NCBI GenBank assembly: GCA_016647705.1
Contig: CM028336.1
Coordinates: 7,840,880 to 7,904,879 of the forward strand
Reading direction: 5' to 3'
Length of the DNA stretch: 64,000 nucleotides
Origin: Eucommia ulmoides
Taxonomy: Eukaryota > Streptophyta > Magnoliopsida > Garryales > Eucommiaceae
Part shown: piece by piece, positions 36,404 through 49,119 of the stretch
Layout of the letters: every line of letters begins with the position of its first letter
Position numbering within the stretch: the first letter of the stretch is position 1
Made by a program: the position numbers and the translations under genes
Notes under the pieces: model-generated
The model's input: the letters and a program-made list of their open reading frames with translations, nothing else
Told to the model about the DNA's origin: nothing
The model's database searches: none

Positions 36404-39400
36404 ATGGTGGCGGCACAGTCGCCCACAGAGGGGGACATCCCTGGCCAATTAAGCGAGAATTGTGGGATCAATATACCGCTTCACTCTCCCGGAATTTGGT
36501 CTCTTTCTGAAGCCAAAGGATTCTTGACCTACGCTTTGCCCAGACTGCAGTTGCAGCTGTCTTTGATCTTCCTTCTAACACAATGTCTTCATGTCTTGTT
36601 AAAACGTCTCTATCTCCCTCGCCTTCTCCCCGAAATCTTGGTATTCGTTAATTCTCCTCTTGATTTTATTTATTAGGGATGGCAACAAAAACAAAACCGA
36701 CGGATAACCGAAAGACATCGAACCGAATGGTCCAACTTACAACAATTCTGGCCGAATAATCACAAAGGGAGAAACTGGTAGCCGACCAAAGTCCCGATGT
36801 GCGAGGGGACATTGTTGGGTTTATCTACCATCGGACGTGGAAGGGATATAAATTTGAGTTTTTTTGTGATTTTTTTATAAATTTAGGGCATGTTTGATAA
36901 CCACTTAAAAATTAAGTGCTGAAAATTTAAGTATATAATTTTAAGTGATGAAATTTTAAGTACTGAAAATACATAAGGTTGTTTGATAAAATTATACTGA
37001 AAATTTAAGTGCTGATTTATTTTTGTTTGATTAGTACAAAATTTGTAAGCTAAAAATTGTTTAATTTACCTAACTACATTTGAATCAAAATAATATGGAG
37101 AGAAAAAAATTAAGATCAAAACAATAAAATCATGGTGCCATTTAAAAAAAAAAATTATATTAAAATTAAAAGTAAAAATTAACCCGAAAATATATAATAT
37201 TATGTATTTTTTATGCAGTTTAATTACTTAAATTAAATTATAACAATAATTTAAATATAAAATAAAATTAAAGCCCTAAAATAATCTAAAGTAAATCACA
37301 CTCTCATTAAACCTAACCCTAATTTAACCTTCATAGAGGATCAAGAGTAAAACGGTCAAAATATAATTTTTTAAGTGAAAAATAATGAAGTGCATTGAGC
37401 AAAATAAAATAAGTGAATGAGTTTTGACTTAATTTTTTACTTACATTTTGACTTAATTTTTCAAGTTAATTAATTAAATGATACTAATTGTATTTATCAA
37501 ATAAATTTAATTAATTAAGTACTTAATATAATTAGTTTTACGTAATTTTAATTATTTATTTATTTATTTTTATTTATTTATTTTTATCAAACATGCTGGA
37601 CATATTTTTGGAAAACTTGATATTTATCTCTGATGATTTATGTTTGAACTCAGGCCGGAGTAATTCTGGGGCCAACCGTTCTAGGAAGGGTCAGCCCAAG
37701 TACTATGAAGACGTTGTTCCCGGAAGAAGGCGAAGCCTTCATCAGAGGGCTCTCACTGCTTGGATTCATTTTCTTTATGTTCCTGAGCGGAGTCAAAATG
37801 GACTCGAGTAAGGTATTCAAGTCCGGAATTAGGGCTTGGATAATCGGCCTCGCCGGAGTGGTGATTCCCAACCTAGCGTTTATGGGTGGGATGCCCTTAG
37901 ACTATCTAACAAGGTACCGGCTTCCGGCAGTGCAATTGGTCATCGGGACTCTAATACAGACCCCTTTTCCGGTGATTGCGATGCTGTTGAACGACTTGAA
38001 GATTACAAATTCAGAATTAGGGCGGTTGGCGCTAGCGGCAACCCTAATCGCTGATTTATTAAACAACGTCGTAGGGGTGCTGATAACGAACGTGAGTATG
38101 TCTGTAGCTGGGTGGGCTACTAGCCTAGCAATAAAGCCCCATGCCGTCACTTTAACTTGCGTCATTTTTATGTTCTCCGCGCGCCAAGTGTTCTGGTATA
38201 TTGTGCGACATACTCCGGAAGGTAGTGTTTTTGAAACTTCCATTACAAAAGTAGTTTTCAAGTTATATTTTTAGTTTTGAACTCATTATACTGATTTAGA
38301 AATAAAATAAAAATAAATTTATATTAATGAATTCTCAATATTTATGGATGAAACAGTTAGGTGACATTTGGTTAGTATTTCTATTTCTATTTCTAATAAA
38401 TTAGGATGAGAATCTGAGAATAGAAACATGTTTGGTAATGACTGTTAGTCTGAAATTATTTATTTTAGTTAATGAGAACGATAACAAGAAACACGTTTTG
38501 TTGCAACATTTTTGTTCTCATTTTTCTTTTTTTTTCGTTAAATATATGGTGGCCGTGGTGGTGGCTGGCGTGGTGGTAGTAGGAATAGTTTTGTGGGAAT
38601 GAATATGAATCAACATTTTGTTTTTTCTCAGATTTTTTTAAAGAATTCAGAAATTACTCTTAAATTTTTGGGAACAAAAATATGTTTATTAAATGGGATT
38701 CTGTTCATTAATTCCAAAATTTTAGAAGGGGAACAAAAATCAGAGAAAGGAAAGAGTAACCAAACGGGGGCTTAGACATTGTGTGGTTATTTTTGGTAGT
38801 AATAGCATGCATTTTAAATAAAATTGAAATTGTAAATGAATGGATGTATTTTTTATTTTTTTTAAGTTATGCATTACTTTTTAGTTCTTACTTATTCTCT
38901 ATTTCAATGAACAAATTGGAGTTCTTAAAAAAGATCTGATTGTTAACAGGAAAGCCAGTGAAGAGACAATACATCCGTTTACTTGGTTTTCTGGTGATTG
39001 TGGCATCGTTCACCAGCAAAACCTTGGGTTATGGTTACCATCTTTTTCCTTTGCTCTTCGGTCTCTGCGTGCCAGTCGGCCCTCCGTTGGGCTCTTCTCT
39101 GGTGGACAAGATGGAGACGGTGGTTTCCGGCATCCTCATGCCGCTGCACATGGCCTACAGCGGCAGGAATATCGATTTGTTGGTCGTCTACGACATGGAG
39201 TTCACGCGTCTGCTATGGGCCCTCGTCATCCTCTCCCTCGTCATTAGAATGTCGTTGGTTCTTTTTACGGCGTTTCTCTCAAAGATGCCCATGAGGGATG
39301 CCCTCACACTGTCTCTGATCATGAGCACACATGGTAACGTCCAAATTGCTTTCTATTTCAGCATGTACACCAACCAGGTACTGTTATATTCTTTGTAACT

Positions 39401-42053
39401 TTCATTTTGGTCCTTCAATTTTGACATTTAACTGTCGACTTCGTAAAGACTAATAGATATTTGAATTTTTTCTTACCCAAGTTTGATAACCGCTTAAATT
39501 TTAAATGTTGTAAGTGTTGAATTTTAACTGTTGAAATTATAAGTATTGAACGTATTCAATTTTTTAATAGTTTTAACTTCAAAAAAAAAAAATTTATTTT
39601 TTTACAAATTTTTATTTTTACAATAATTTTTTACAACTTTATTTTTCTAAAATATCTTCTTTCTACAACTTTCTCTCTATTTTTCTTTTTCAATTTTATA
39701 TTTTCTCCAACTACAATTTTTTGGTTATAATTTTTTTTTGTTAGATTTTGCAATATTTGTGTAAAATGTTAATTGTGATAATTAAATATTTCATGATATT
39801 AAATTATAAGTACTAAAAAATTAAGTGAATCACATATCACTTAAAATTTTAAACAATTTTTTAATTAATACTTATTTTTTGGAGATCTTGGTGAGAGGTC
39901 CCACTCTTTCAAAACATCACTTTTTAAGAACCATCCAAAGGTATAAAAAATCACTTGGATGGTCCTCTACAAAGTGGTGTTTTTAAGGGGTAAGACTTTT
40001 GAAGGAATTTCCCTATTTTTTAGGTGATTACTTAATTTTGTTATCAAACACATTTGATTTGATAAACATTTAATGCATTTAATTTAAGTATTTAATTGGA
40101 TTATCAAATGGGCTTTAGTCTTGTGACATTTACATAAACTCTAGCAACACATACTAGGAAAGTCTCACTAACAAACATTGTTGTGTTGTGTTGTCTTCTC
40201 TCTCTCTTCTTGGCGTGCTCTCTCTCTGGAATTGAAGAACAGATGTTAGATAAAGAATCGGTTTCGCAGTTAGTTTTATCATCTATGATAATATCGTCAA
40301 TCACACGGATCCTCGTGAGATTATCCTATGACTATTCGATAACGTACACCGGCTATGAAAAGAGAACCATTCTCCACACCTCTCCCAACGCAGAGCTTCG
40401 AATTCTAGCTTGCGCTTACCGGCCGGATGATGCCATTGCCTCCCTAAATCTTCTAGCGAAAAACATTTTGAGTAAAGATAGTCCGATGGCTGTTTACGCA
40501 CTCCTCCTGATGGAGCTGGTAGGTCGAGCATCACCGCTCCTGATTAACCACCAGTTAGGTAAAAAATCCTCCACAGGCGAGTCGCGGCTGCAAAAAATCA
40601 TCGACATCTTCTTACAGTTACAGAAACAAAACCAAGATATGGTTAGTGTCAATGCTTTCACTGCCATGTCGATGATGAAGTTCATGCACTATGATATATG
40701 TTCGTTGGCGTTTGATAAGTCGGTGTCGCTGTTAATACTACCTTTCCACAGGAAATGGAACCACCTTGGCAAATTGGTTTTCGACAGTAACGCATTGAGA
40801 ATGGTAAAACTTCTAATTTCAAATTATTTTATAGCATTCTAATATTTATTTAACTTAGATCCAAATATTATTTATCACTTAGGCACCATTTTATAACTAT
40901 TGATGATTAGTCCTAAATAGCGGGTGCAATATGTTAGTCTCCTTGAAAAAATAAGTTTTGATTTAGTGTCTTAAATTGGTTTATGGTTCTGTATTAGTCT
41001 CACATGTGTTCACGTGTTGCATGTGGAGGATAGATAGAGTTTAATGAGTAAATCCGTATTATAGTCTCGTGTAACCAAAATTAGTTACAAATTAATAATT
41101 ATAAATCATATGTAACTATATTATATATATCTGTGTAATATTAGTTACACATACTTATGGACTGTAAGTTATACGTAATTAAAAATACATTTAACTATAT
41201 TATATGTAGTTGTGTAATATTTGGTACATTTAACAAATATTTTATATACAAATTAAATACATGTAACTGCCAGAGTGCATGCGCATATTTTTTATTTATT
41301 TATTTATGCGCAAGACTAAAACACAAGTTACAATTGCGTATAGGAGTTTTTAAAATTAAGAGTAAAATAAGGGACATGCCACCGAAATTACTTTGGTTTT
41401 TGTTTTGTTTTGAGAAGTCAAGAAAATAATTAAGAAATGCTATAAAATAGTGCTTTAATTTATATTCTGGATTTTCCACACAGGTAAACCAACAAGTACT
41501 CGAAATGGCCCCATGTTCTGTCGGAATCTTTATCGACCGCAGCAAAATTGGGAAACACTTAATCAATGCTGCTGGAAACTCACTATATAACGTTGCTGTC
41601 ATTTTCTTGGGAGGCGACGACGACCGAGAGGCCCTAGCATATGGAAAACGAATGTCAAAATCGACGGAAGCGATTCAACTAACAGTTTTCCATTTTGTCG
41701 CTTGGGAAGATGCCATAGTTAACCACTGGGACAATGTTCTCAACATCGAGGTTTTGAAAGATTTAAGAGTTATGTGTTCGAACCAAGAAAACATTGATTA
41801 CCGGGAGGAAAAATTGAGGGATGGGCCGGAGACGGCATTGAGAGTCAATGAGTTGAAGGAAGAGTATGACCTTATCATTGTAGGGCGGCGCCACCGGGAG
41901 GTCTCGCCGTTGTTGACAGGGCTAACAGAGTGGAATGAATTGCAGGAGTTAGGTCCCATTGGAGATGTATTGGCATCGGAGGAAATGAAGAGACCGGTTT
42001 CGGTTTTGGTGGTTCAACAACAATTGCTGAAGAAAGGAAGAAAGTTTGTCTAA
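36404..42053 (+). CDS. Cation/H+ exchanger, CHX family (five exons)
   Basis: Exons: 36404-36640, 37654-38221, 38950-39377, 40243-40803 and 41484-42053, all with GT..AG introns. Joined they give 787 codons without a stop, the usual CHX length. CHX proteins exchange K+ or Na+ for H+ across endomembranes or plasma membrane. The hydrophobic exchanger domain covers about residues 45-430, with LAGVILGPTVLGR near 79-91, QTPFPVIAMLL near 181 and NSELGRLALAATLIADLL near 198-215, including the conserved Asp213. The CHX hallmark PVGPPLGSSLVDKME is in exon 3. Exons 4 and 5 encode the soluble tail (TSPNAELRILAC, ELVGRASPLL, APCSVGIFIDRS). The start has Met then an acidic, polar head. The exon 4 acceptor (CAG before ATGTTAGAT) is my best choice; a shift of a few codons is possible. 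The family is certain; the exact subtype and ion are not. Confidence 0.92.
36886..37597. mobile_element. MITE-like element in CHX intron 1
   Basis: The left end GGGCATGTTTGATAACC and the right end TTATCAAACATGC (37585-37597) are inverted copies sharing GCATGTTTGATAA. TTA precedes the left end (36883-36885). The right flank is CTGGAC, so the target duplication is not preserved there or the end is imprecise. The interior is AT-rich without coding, with repeated TTAAGT(A/G)CTGAAAAT phrases near the left end. Confidence 0.6.
38360..38771. mobile_element. PIF/Harbinger-type MITE in CHX intron 2
   Basis: The left end GGTGACATTTGGTTAGTATT and the right end AGTAACCAAACGGGGGC are inverted copies. TTA flanks both sides (38357-38359, 38772-38774). 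The same element is at the same place in the CHX pseudogene (48708-49119). No transposase is encoded. Confidence 0.82.
39476..40114. mobile_element. MITE-like element in CHX intron 3
   Basis: CCCAAGTTTGATAACC at the left and GGATTATCAAATGGGC at the right are inverted. TTA precedes it, and TTTA follows. A second inverted repeat is nested inside at about 39894-40007: CATCACTTTTTAAGAACCATCC against GGATGGTCCTCTACAAAGTGGTG. The element is shared with the pseudogene copy (49815-50451). Confidence 0.6.
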
Positions 42054-42189
42054 AAGTTTGTCTATAACTGAATAGATGTTAGAAAGAAGAATTTTTTTTT
42101 TTCACCTTGAATATACTTTTTTGAATTTAAAGAAGCACGGATATTTTATCCAGGTTAGTCAGATATTATGTGAATACATGTAGGGCACA

Positions 42190-43608
42190 ATGTGAGATAT
42201 ATATTTTTTTAATAAGAAAAACTTTATTAATAAGTTCGAAAAGTCAAAACATACAATAGGACAAAGTCCCAAAATCATTTATGCAACACACAGATTAAAA
42301 ACCAAAATATACAACTGACAACTCCTCCCGCCCTCATTCTCTAATCCGTCATTAAATGTTGCTGCGATAGTGACCCAAGAGATGATGGTGACGCTGTAAA
42401 TTTGAATGGCAATTTTGTGGTAGATGATCCGGCGATCCTGACGGCGAAGACTCCCAAGAGATGGAGAGGATTGGCCCAGGCAAGACTACCAAGAGAGACT
42501 TTCGCTCTCTAGACTCAATAATTGTTCACTTTTACCAACCCAACAATCAATTCAAGCATCACAAGTCCAAAACCATGCCAAAAAACTGAAATTGTATTCC
42601 AATTTTGTCTCTCGGGTTTCGCACCAATCAAATTCCGTTTAGGCATTTTGGACACCCGATCCGTTTAATTTCTTTAAGCGTTGAATTTTTATTTTTTCGC
42701 ATAAATCCTAAACATTTTATACAAATTCATTTCCATTTCTTCGTATAACCCTTAATGGTGGGAAATGTGTTAACTCTCGAGTTTCATGTCAATCGGGCCC
42801 TGTTTAGACATTTTGGACACCCAGTCCCCGTATACATTTCTTTACGTGTTAAAATTCTAATTTTTTCTCATAATTCTTTAACTGTATATCCGAATGCACT
42901 TCTGTTTCTACCTACAAGTCTTAATTGACGTGTTGGCACCAAGCCTTAAGATTTGTGAAAATGGGATCCTATTTGGCCATTTTGGGACAGTGTATATCCA
43001 AATTCACTTCTATTTCTTCCTAGAAGTCTTAATGGACGGGGCGACGTTAACCCTCATGTTTTGTGCCAACAGAATCCCGTTTGTCTATTTTAGACCCCCA
43101 ATCTGTTTTTAATTTATTTAAATATTTAAATTCTATTTTTCGCATAAATACTAAACCAAACAAAATTAAATAAAATGGAAAAAAAAATGCAAAAAATAAA
43201 AAGTACTAAAAAAACAGAAACACAGAAAAAAAAAACAGAATTGACTTAGCTAGCTAAACAGTTCAGTGTTTGGACACAAGAATTAAAAGCATTAAAAGCA
43301 TTTACATTAGCTTGGCTAGGTAACCAGTTTAGTTATAGTTTAAATACATACTATTTTCTCGTATAACTAAAATAAAGTATAACAAATAAATGAAAAACAA
43401 TTGTTTGTTTTTTTAAGACAAAAAACAACAAACAATATGTAAATTTAATTAAATCACGAGTAAATAAAAAGAATATGCATATCAAGTAAAGAAAACCAAA
43501 TAGTCCCTAAATGATCAGGATGTAGAGGACGGCAATAAAAAGACAATGTAGAGTGGAAATATCGTCGAAAGCCATTGGATTATTGTGGTTACATGAAGAG
43601 TACTGTTT
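42190..43608. repeat. Duplicated spacer downstream of CHX, first copy
   Basis: This block matches 58080-59726 (plus 57977-58000) over its whole length, ending at the shared phrase TGGATTATTGTGGT. It holds no intact gene. The left part, read on the minus strand, ends in an AATAAAG signal near 42222 and looks like a transcript or LINE 3' end. Within 42630-43110 a degenerate unit of about 150 bases recurs, marked by GTTT.G.CATTTTGGACACCC, at 42641, 42808, 42970 and 43080. Its right edge abuts the truncated copia element. Confidence 0.75.
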
Positions 43609-43649
43609 ACAACAAAAATAGATTAGCTTTCTCAAAAACAACATATATT

Positions 43650-44870
43650 GTTTCTTGTACTACTAATGTACGTTTATTATAAATTCTATAAGTCTTATTG
43701 TTAGTAGCATATCGTAAGAAAATTTCATAATCTGATTTAGCATCAAATTTACCAAGATTATTCTTATCATTCAAAATAAACCACTTACATCCAAATACTT
43801 TAAAATAGAAAATATTAGGAGTCTTACCATTCTAGATTTCATATGGGGTTTTGTTAAACCCTCTATGAATCGATACCCGATTCACTACGCGGCAAGTTGT
43901 ACTTACTGCTTCGGCTCAGAAGTAAGTTGATAAGCGATTTTCATTAAGTATCGTTTTGATAATCTCTTGAAGCGTCCTGTTCTTTATTTCCACTACACCA
44001 TTTTGTTGCGGTGATCTTGGTGCAAAAAGTTATGAGCATAACCATTCCTATCGCAGTAACTTACCACATCATCATTCTTAAACTCTCTTCCTCTGTTATT
44101 TCGAATGTTAATAATGAAACATTGCTTCTCATTTTGAACCCTTTTACAAAATTTAGTACGAACAAAAGCAACCTCACTTTTCTTAGCAAGAAAAAAAATA
44201 CCTAGGTAAGTCTGGAATAATTATCAACTATAACAAACGCATAAAACTTACCACAAAAACTAGCAATAGAATTAGGCTCAAACAAATAAAGATGCAATAA
44301 TTCAAGACATTTAGATGTGGACGTGTGCATTTTTTTGTTAAATGACGATCTAACATGTTTGCCTAATTGACATGCATCACATAATTTATCTTTCACAAAT
44401 TTTAATTCAGATAGGCCACGTACGGGACTCTTCTTAGATAAGTTAGAGATTAACTCCATATTAGCATGCCCAAGTCTTCTATGTCATAACTAATTATTTT
44501 CAGATAAAACATTCAAACAAGATAAATTTTGAGAATTAAACTCTTCAGATGAGCAAGTATAAACATTCTCAAAACGTGATGTAACTAACAAGATATTACT
44601 ATCATGACTATTCTTAATAATGCACCTATCATAATCAAATATAACATTATAGCCCTTGTCATATAGTTGACTAATACTAAGCAAATTATGTTTAAGTTCA
44701 TCAATTAGTAACACATCTTTAATAATAGTAGTACCATTACCGATATTACCTATACCGATAATTTTACCCTTTGCGTTGTCTTCAAAAGTTACATGACCTC
44801 CATCTTTAGGTGTCAAAGATGTAAATTTTTTCTTGTCTCCCGTCATGTGTCGAGAACAATCACTATCCAA
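43650..44870 (-). pseudogene. Sirevirus-like protease and integrase remnant
   Basis: The protease region at 44490-44870 begins MDSDCSRHMTGDKKKF; the usual D-S-G triad reads D-S-D. ELKHNLLSISQLYDKGY is typical of copia at this position. Pre-integrase and integrase follow at 44202-44459 (CDACQLGKHVRSSFNKK), and broken reading continues to about 43650, where FKVFGCKWFILND and YRIYNKRTLVV mark the integrase C-terminus. Many stops and frame changes are present. Confidence 0.78.
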
Positions 44871-45520
44871 GAACTATTTGTCCTTACTTATTAAAGCTTT
44901 TAGAATAACCTGCAAAGAGCACATCAAATAGTTCCTAAGTGGTAGCCAGTCTAAGTGGGTCCGATCTTGTTAGTCAGGACAATTTCAGATCCTTTTGGAA
45001 CCCAAACTTGTCTACAGTTAGATATTTTAGCAAAACGTCTACGAATAGTATGCCCTACAACATTATATTTAAAAAATCTAATAAGATCCTTGATTTCAGA
45101 AAAGAATTTGTAAAAATATTTTTGTTTAAGATTTTTTCTGAAATCCAATACCGGCTTTATCAAAAACTCGACGTGAACTTCGCAAAAGCATTTTCAAGTT
45201 ATTTTTACTGCCGGTGAATTTGAGAACAATTGATTGCAAATCCATTAATTTGGATTTCAATTCATTGTTTTCAGATTCATAGTCCATCACTTACTTGTTT
45301 AATACATTAATTGTATTTTGAAGGGAATTTATTTTAGAACACTAGTTTTTATAATCATGAGAAAATTCTTGATAAATATCAAATAATTTATCAAAATCTA
45401 AAGAACAAGAATTTGAACATTTAGTTACCTCACCACCAGTAGCCATTAATGCAAACATTGACATATCTTCACTATCTTATTTTTCTGAGCTACTTGAATC
45501 AATATCATCCTAAGTAGCCT

Positions 45521-45925
45521 TCATATGGATTTCTTCTTACTTTTATTTTCTTTTTTATTCTTTTTCTTTTTTTTATCCTTCTTTGGTTCGGGACAGTTAT
45601 TTTGAAAATGACCAGTCTTGTAATAGTTGTAACATTCCACTTTAGTCATGTTCAGGTTTCTTCTCTCGCGGAATGTGTGCCGAGTCATTCTTCTAAAATT
45701 CTTTGTGAGAAACGCTACATCTTTCTCTTGCTCACAGTCAAGACTTTCATTATCACTGTCATCATCTTCTTTAATTTTCTGAGTTTTTAGTGCCAAAGAT
45801 TTCCTCTTACTATTTCCAGTATCATCCTCATGTCCTTTAATCGCTGATTCATGAGTCATCAAATTGCCTATGAGATCATCAATTTCATATTTGCCAAGAT
45901 CCTTGGCTTCCTCAATTGCCGTCAC
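45521..45925 (-). pseudogene. Sirevirus-like gag remnant
   Basis: 134 open codons read YEIDDLIGNLMTHE near the start, a typical copia gag segment. They end in a zinc knuckle CYNYYKTGHFQNNC in which the second Cys is Tyr, followed by a run of about 25 mostly Lys, Glu and Asn residues. More gag (UBN2-like) lies upstream on the minus strand, 45930-46480, in broken frames. Confidence 0.75.
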
Positions 45926-46511
45926 CTTTGACTATCATATTTTTGTTAAAGATCTTAGGACCTTTCGTACTCTATCCTCCATGGAGTATGGTTTTCCAAG
46001 TTGACTCAAGTTATTATAAATGTTGTTGAAGCAAGTATACATCTTATGAATTGATTCATTTTTTTCTATTCTGAACAACTTAAATTTCCTCATAAGAGCG
46101 TTGATTTTGATTACTTCACTTGATTTGTCCCTTTGTGGGTAACTTGTAACTTATCCCATATCTTCTTTGCAGATTTACAACCTGAAACTCTAAAATATTC
46201 ATTAGCATCTAAAGAATGGTCTTAGTATTCACACTTAGAAAGTTTTTACTTATCAGAAGTAGTTAGCTATTCCTTCTTCTTCTCAACTCTGTTTTCCATT
46301 GGAATAAACGGACCATCCTCGATTGTTAAGCACATATTGTAATTTGTAGCCTAAAGAAAGGCTATCATTCCGTATTTCTAAAATGAATAACTTTCACCTG
46401 CAAATAAAGGTGGTTGATGCATAGATTGCCCCTCAGCTAGTATGTCTATTATGTACGCCATATGATCTTTGTTAGTTAAGTGTGTCGAGCTAAATCAATT
46501 TTGATACCAAT

Positions 46512-48369
46512 TGTTGGTTCATTGAAATATCCAAGATAGAGGGGGGGTGAATTGGCTAATTAAAATTTTATCAGAGAAAAAATACTTTAATAACTCAAAT
46601 AATTAATTTTAATTCTAAATTAATTATTATTTTATATCACAGCGGAAATATAAAATCAATTAGGTGCACACCAAACAATAAAAATAAATAAAGTAAAAAT
46701 TGTAGCATACTAGAAATTTATACTGATTCACCAAGTTACTCTTGGCTAATCCAGTTTTTCGAGCCCCACAGAGAGTCGCACCCACTATACTCAAGATTCT
46801 TTTAAAGGAAAGAACTAAATCCTCACAAAGATTCTTTTACAGGCTCAAAATCAACTTTTACAAAATTTCTTTTTCACAGGTTAATGAATAACCTCTACTT
46901 TTTACAAATTCAAAAATAACTTAATTCTTTTTAACACAAAGGCAAAAGAATCAAAATCTCACAAACACTCCAAATATCCTTTTACCCGGTAAGGATTGAA
47001 CCGTTATAAAATTTACACAAAATAATTCAATTCAGGAAGAATTACTACCTCAATCTCTTTATAGAAGAGACTGAAACTAGTTACCCTTAGATTAAATACT
47101 TTCAATAGTATTTAATCTGCCACTCAACTTACTAATTAAGAATTGACAAGTAATTTTTCTCACTCGGAGTTTCTACTATCTCAGATAAATTAAAACTCAA
47201 TTAATATCCCAAAACTAATGATAGAAATGTGAGATACTCAAAATCTGATTTTAAACAAAAATGAATAGCACGTAATTGAGCACGTAATCAAATTAATTCA
47301 AGAAATTGTTTAAAAACTATTTTTCAATAAAAAATCAGAAAACAATTTCTAAAGATCAAATTCCAAAAATTAATCAAGCAATACTATTATAAAAGTAATT
47401 TGGAAAGATCTTACCTAGAATCCACCGAAAAAATAATTAGAGCGATGTTACTTCAGATTTGGTAGCAACAATGATTCGTAGCAAATGATTTTCAAGAATG
47501 TCTCTTAGAAAAATTCTCACAAAAATTCAATATATTTTCTTTTAGAAAAGCTCAATATGATCTATTGATATCTCTTAATCTCTCTTAATGATATGAAAAA
47601 CACAAGTCTATATAAATGAGATTAAAATAAGCTTTCTAACGGCTAGTTCCCATTTGTCATAACACTTAATTGTTCTTTTAGACCCCTTATATCATTAAGA
47701 TTTCATTCTAGTTCAATTCACTTAATTATAACTTTTAAACTTTTCAATTAAATCCTCCAAATATTTCTCAATCATAATTAAATAGAATAGAAACAATTAT
47801 ATATACCAAATTGAGAAATATTCAAATTTAATGAATCAAATCTATAGGAATAACATAATATGTGTTGCATATATCAAATAATATTATATTCCTAAAATCT
47901 CTCATGAATCCTAACAAAAAAATGGTTAGTAAAGGTTACTTTCGATTGAAATCCGAAATTTCATAATATCTTGAAACAGACACATAAGTCGACTGATCAA
48001 GATCAGCAATCGACCGCTCGATTCAGGATGTAGCCAAGCCAAAGATTCTGTACCCATCGGTCAACCTATCTGTCGACTTAGAGATTCAGAGAGTTCCAGT
48101 TCTTTTCAAAAATCGACCGCTCTGTTGACTTATATATACAAAGAGTTTATTTTTAAATACAGGTTGACCTACCAGTAGACCGAGAGATACTAAGAGTTTT
48201 CCTTTTTTGTCCGGTCGCCTTACCTATCGACTTATGGATGCTGGATCACTTTTCTCAATTCGTTTTTAATTCATTCTTATTGACTTTTTTGCCCCTTTAA
48301 CCAATTTTTTTTCTTGATTAGCTCCACTAAATACTTAAATTAATTATAAGTATTTCTTTTTCAATTACA
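46512..48369 (-). repeat. 5' LTR of the Sirevirus-like element
   Basis: The inner edge is the TGTTGG at 46512, fixed by the primer-binding site next to it. The outer edge is inferred: ATTACA at 48364-48369 would be the reverse of a TGTAAT start, and CHX sequence begins at 48374. The GAGGGGGGGTGAATTGG near 46540 is a phrase common in copia LTRs of this group. There is no second LTR to compare with, so the length (1858) is provisional. Confidence 0.6.
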
Positions 48370-48707
48370 TATAGGCGCTGACGGCAACCCTAATCACTGA
48401 TTTATTGAACAACGTCGTAGGGGTACTGATAACGAACGTGATAATGTCTATAGCTGGGTGGGATACTAGCCTAGAAATAAAGCCCGATGCCGTCAATTTA
48501 ACTTGCGTCATTTTTATGTTCTCCGCGCGCTCAGTGTTCTGGTATATTGTGCGACATACTCCGGAAGGTAGTGTTTTTTGACACTTCCATTACAAAAGTA
48601 GTTTTCAAGTTATATTTTTAGTTTTGAACTCATTATACTGATTTAGAAAAAAAATTTAAAATAAATTTATATTAATGAATTCTCAATATTTATGGTTGAA
48701 ACACTTA

Positions 48708-49119
48708 GGTGACGTTTGGTTAGTATTTATATTTCTCCTTCTAATAAACTAGGATGAGAATTATGTTTTCGTTCTGCAGTACTCTCAGAATAGAAACATG
48801 TTTGGTAATGACCGTTATTCTAAAATTGTTTATTTTAGTTAATGAGAACGACAACAAGAAACACGTTTCATTGCAACGCTTTTGTTCTTTTAAATGGTGG
48901 CCGTGGTGGTGGATGGCGTGGTAGTAGTGGAAATAGTTTTGTGGGAGTGAATATGAATCAACATTTTGTTGTTTCTCTGACTTTTTAAAAAATTCAGAAA
49001 TAACTCTTAAAATTTTGGGAACAAAAACATGTTTATTAAATGGATTTTTGTACATTAATTCCAAAATTTTTGAAGGGGAAACAAAAAATAGAGAAAGGAA
49101 AGAGTAACCGAACGGGGGC
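48708..49119. mobile_element. PIF/Harbinger-type MITE in pseudogene intron 2
   Basis: Orthologous by position to the element at 38360-38771, with the same ends (GGTGACGTTTGGTTAGT and AGTAACCGAACGGGGGC) and TTA on both sides (48705-48707, 49120-49122). It was present before the gene duplicated. Confidence 0.82.

Larger units (their letters stand above)
43609..48369 (-). mobile_element. Truncated Ty1-copia element, Sirevirus-like
   Basis: On the minus strand it has a 5' LTR at 46512-48369, a primer-binding site TGGTATCAAAAT (46498-46509), gag with a zinc knuckle, protease, and integrase up to its C-terminal part. Reverse transcriptase, RNase H and the 3' LTR are missing, and the element stops at the spacer boundary (43608). 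The long LTR and the lysine-rich stretch after the zinc knuckle suggest the Sirevirus lineage. It lies exactly between the two CHX copies. Confidence 0.8.
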
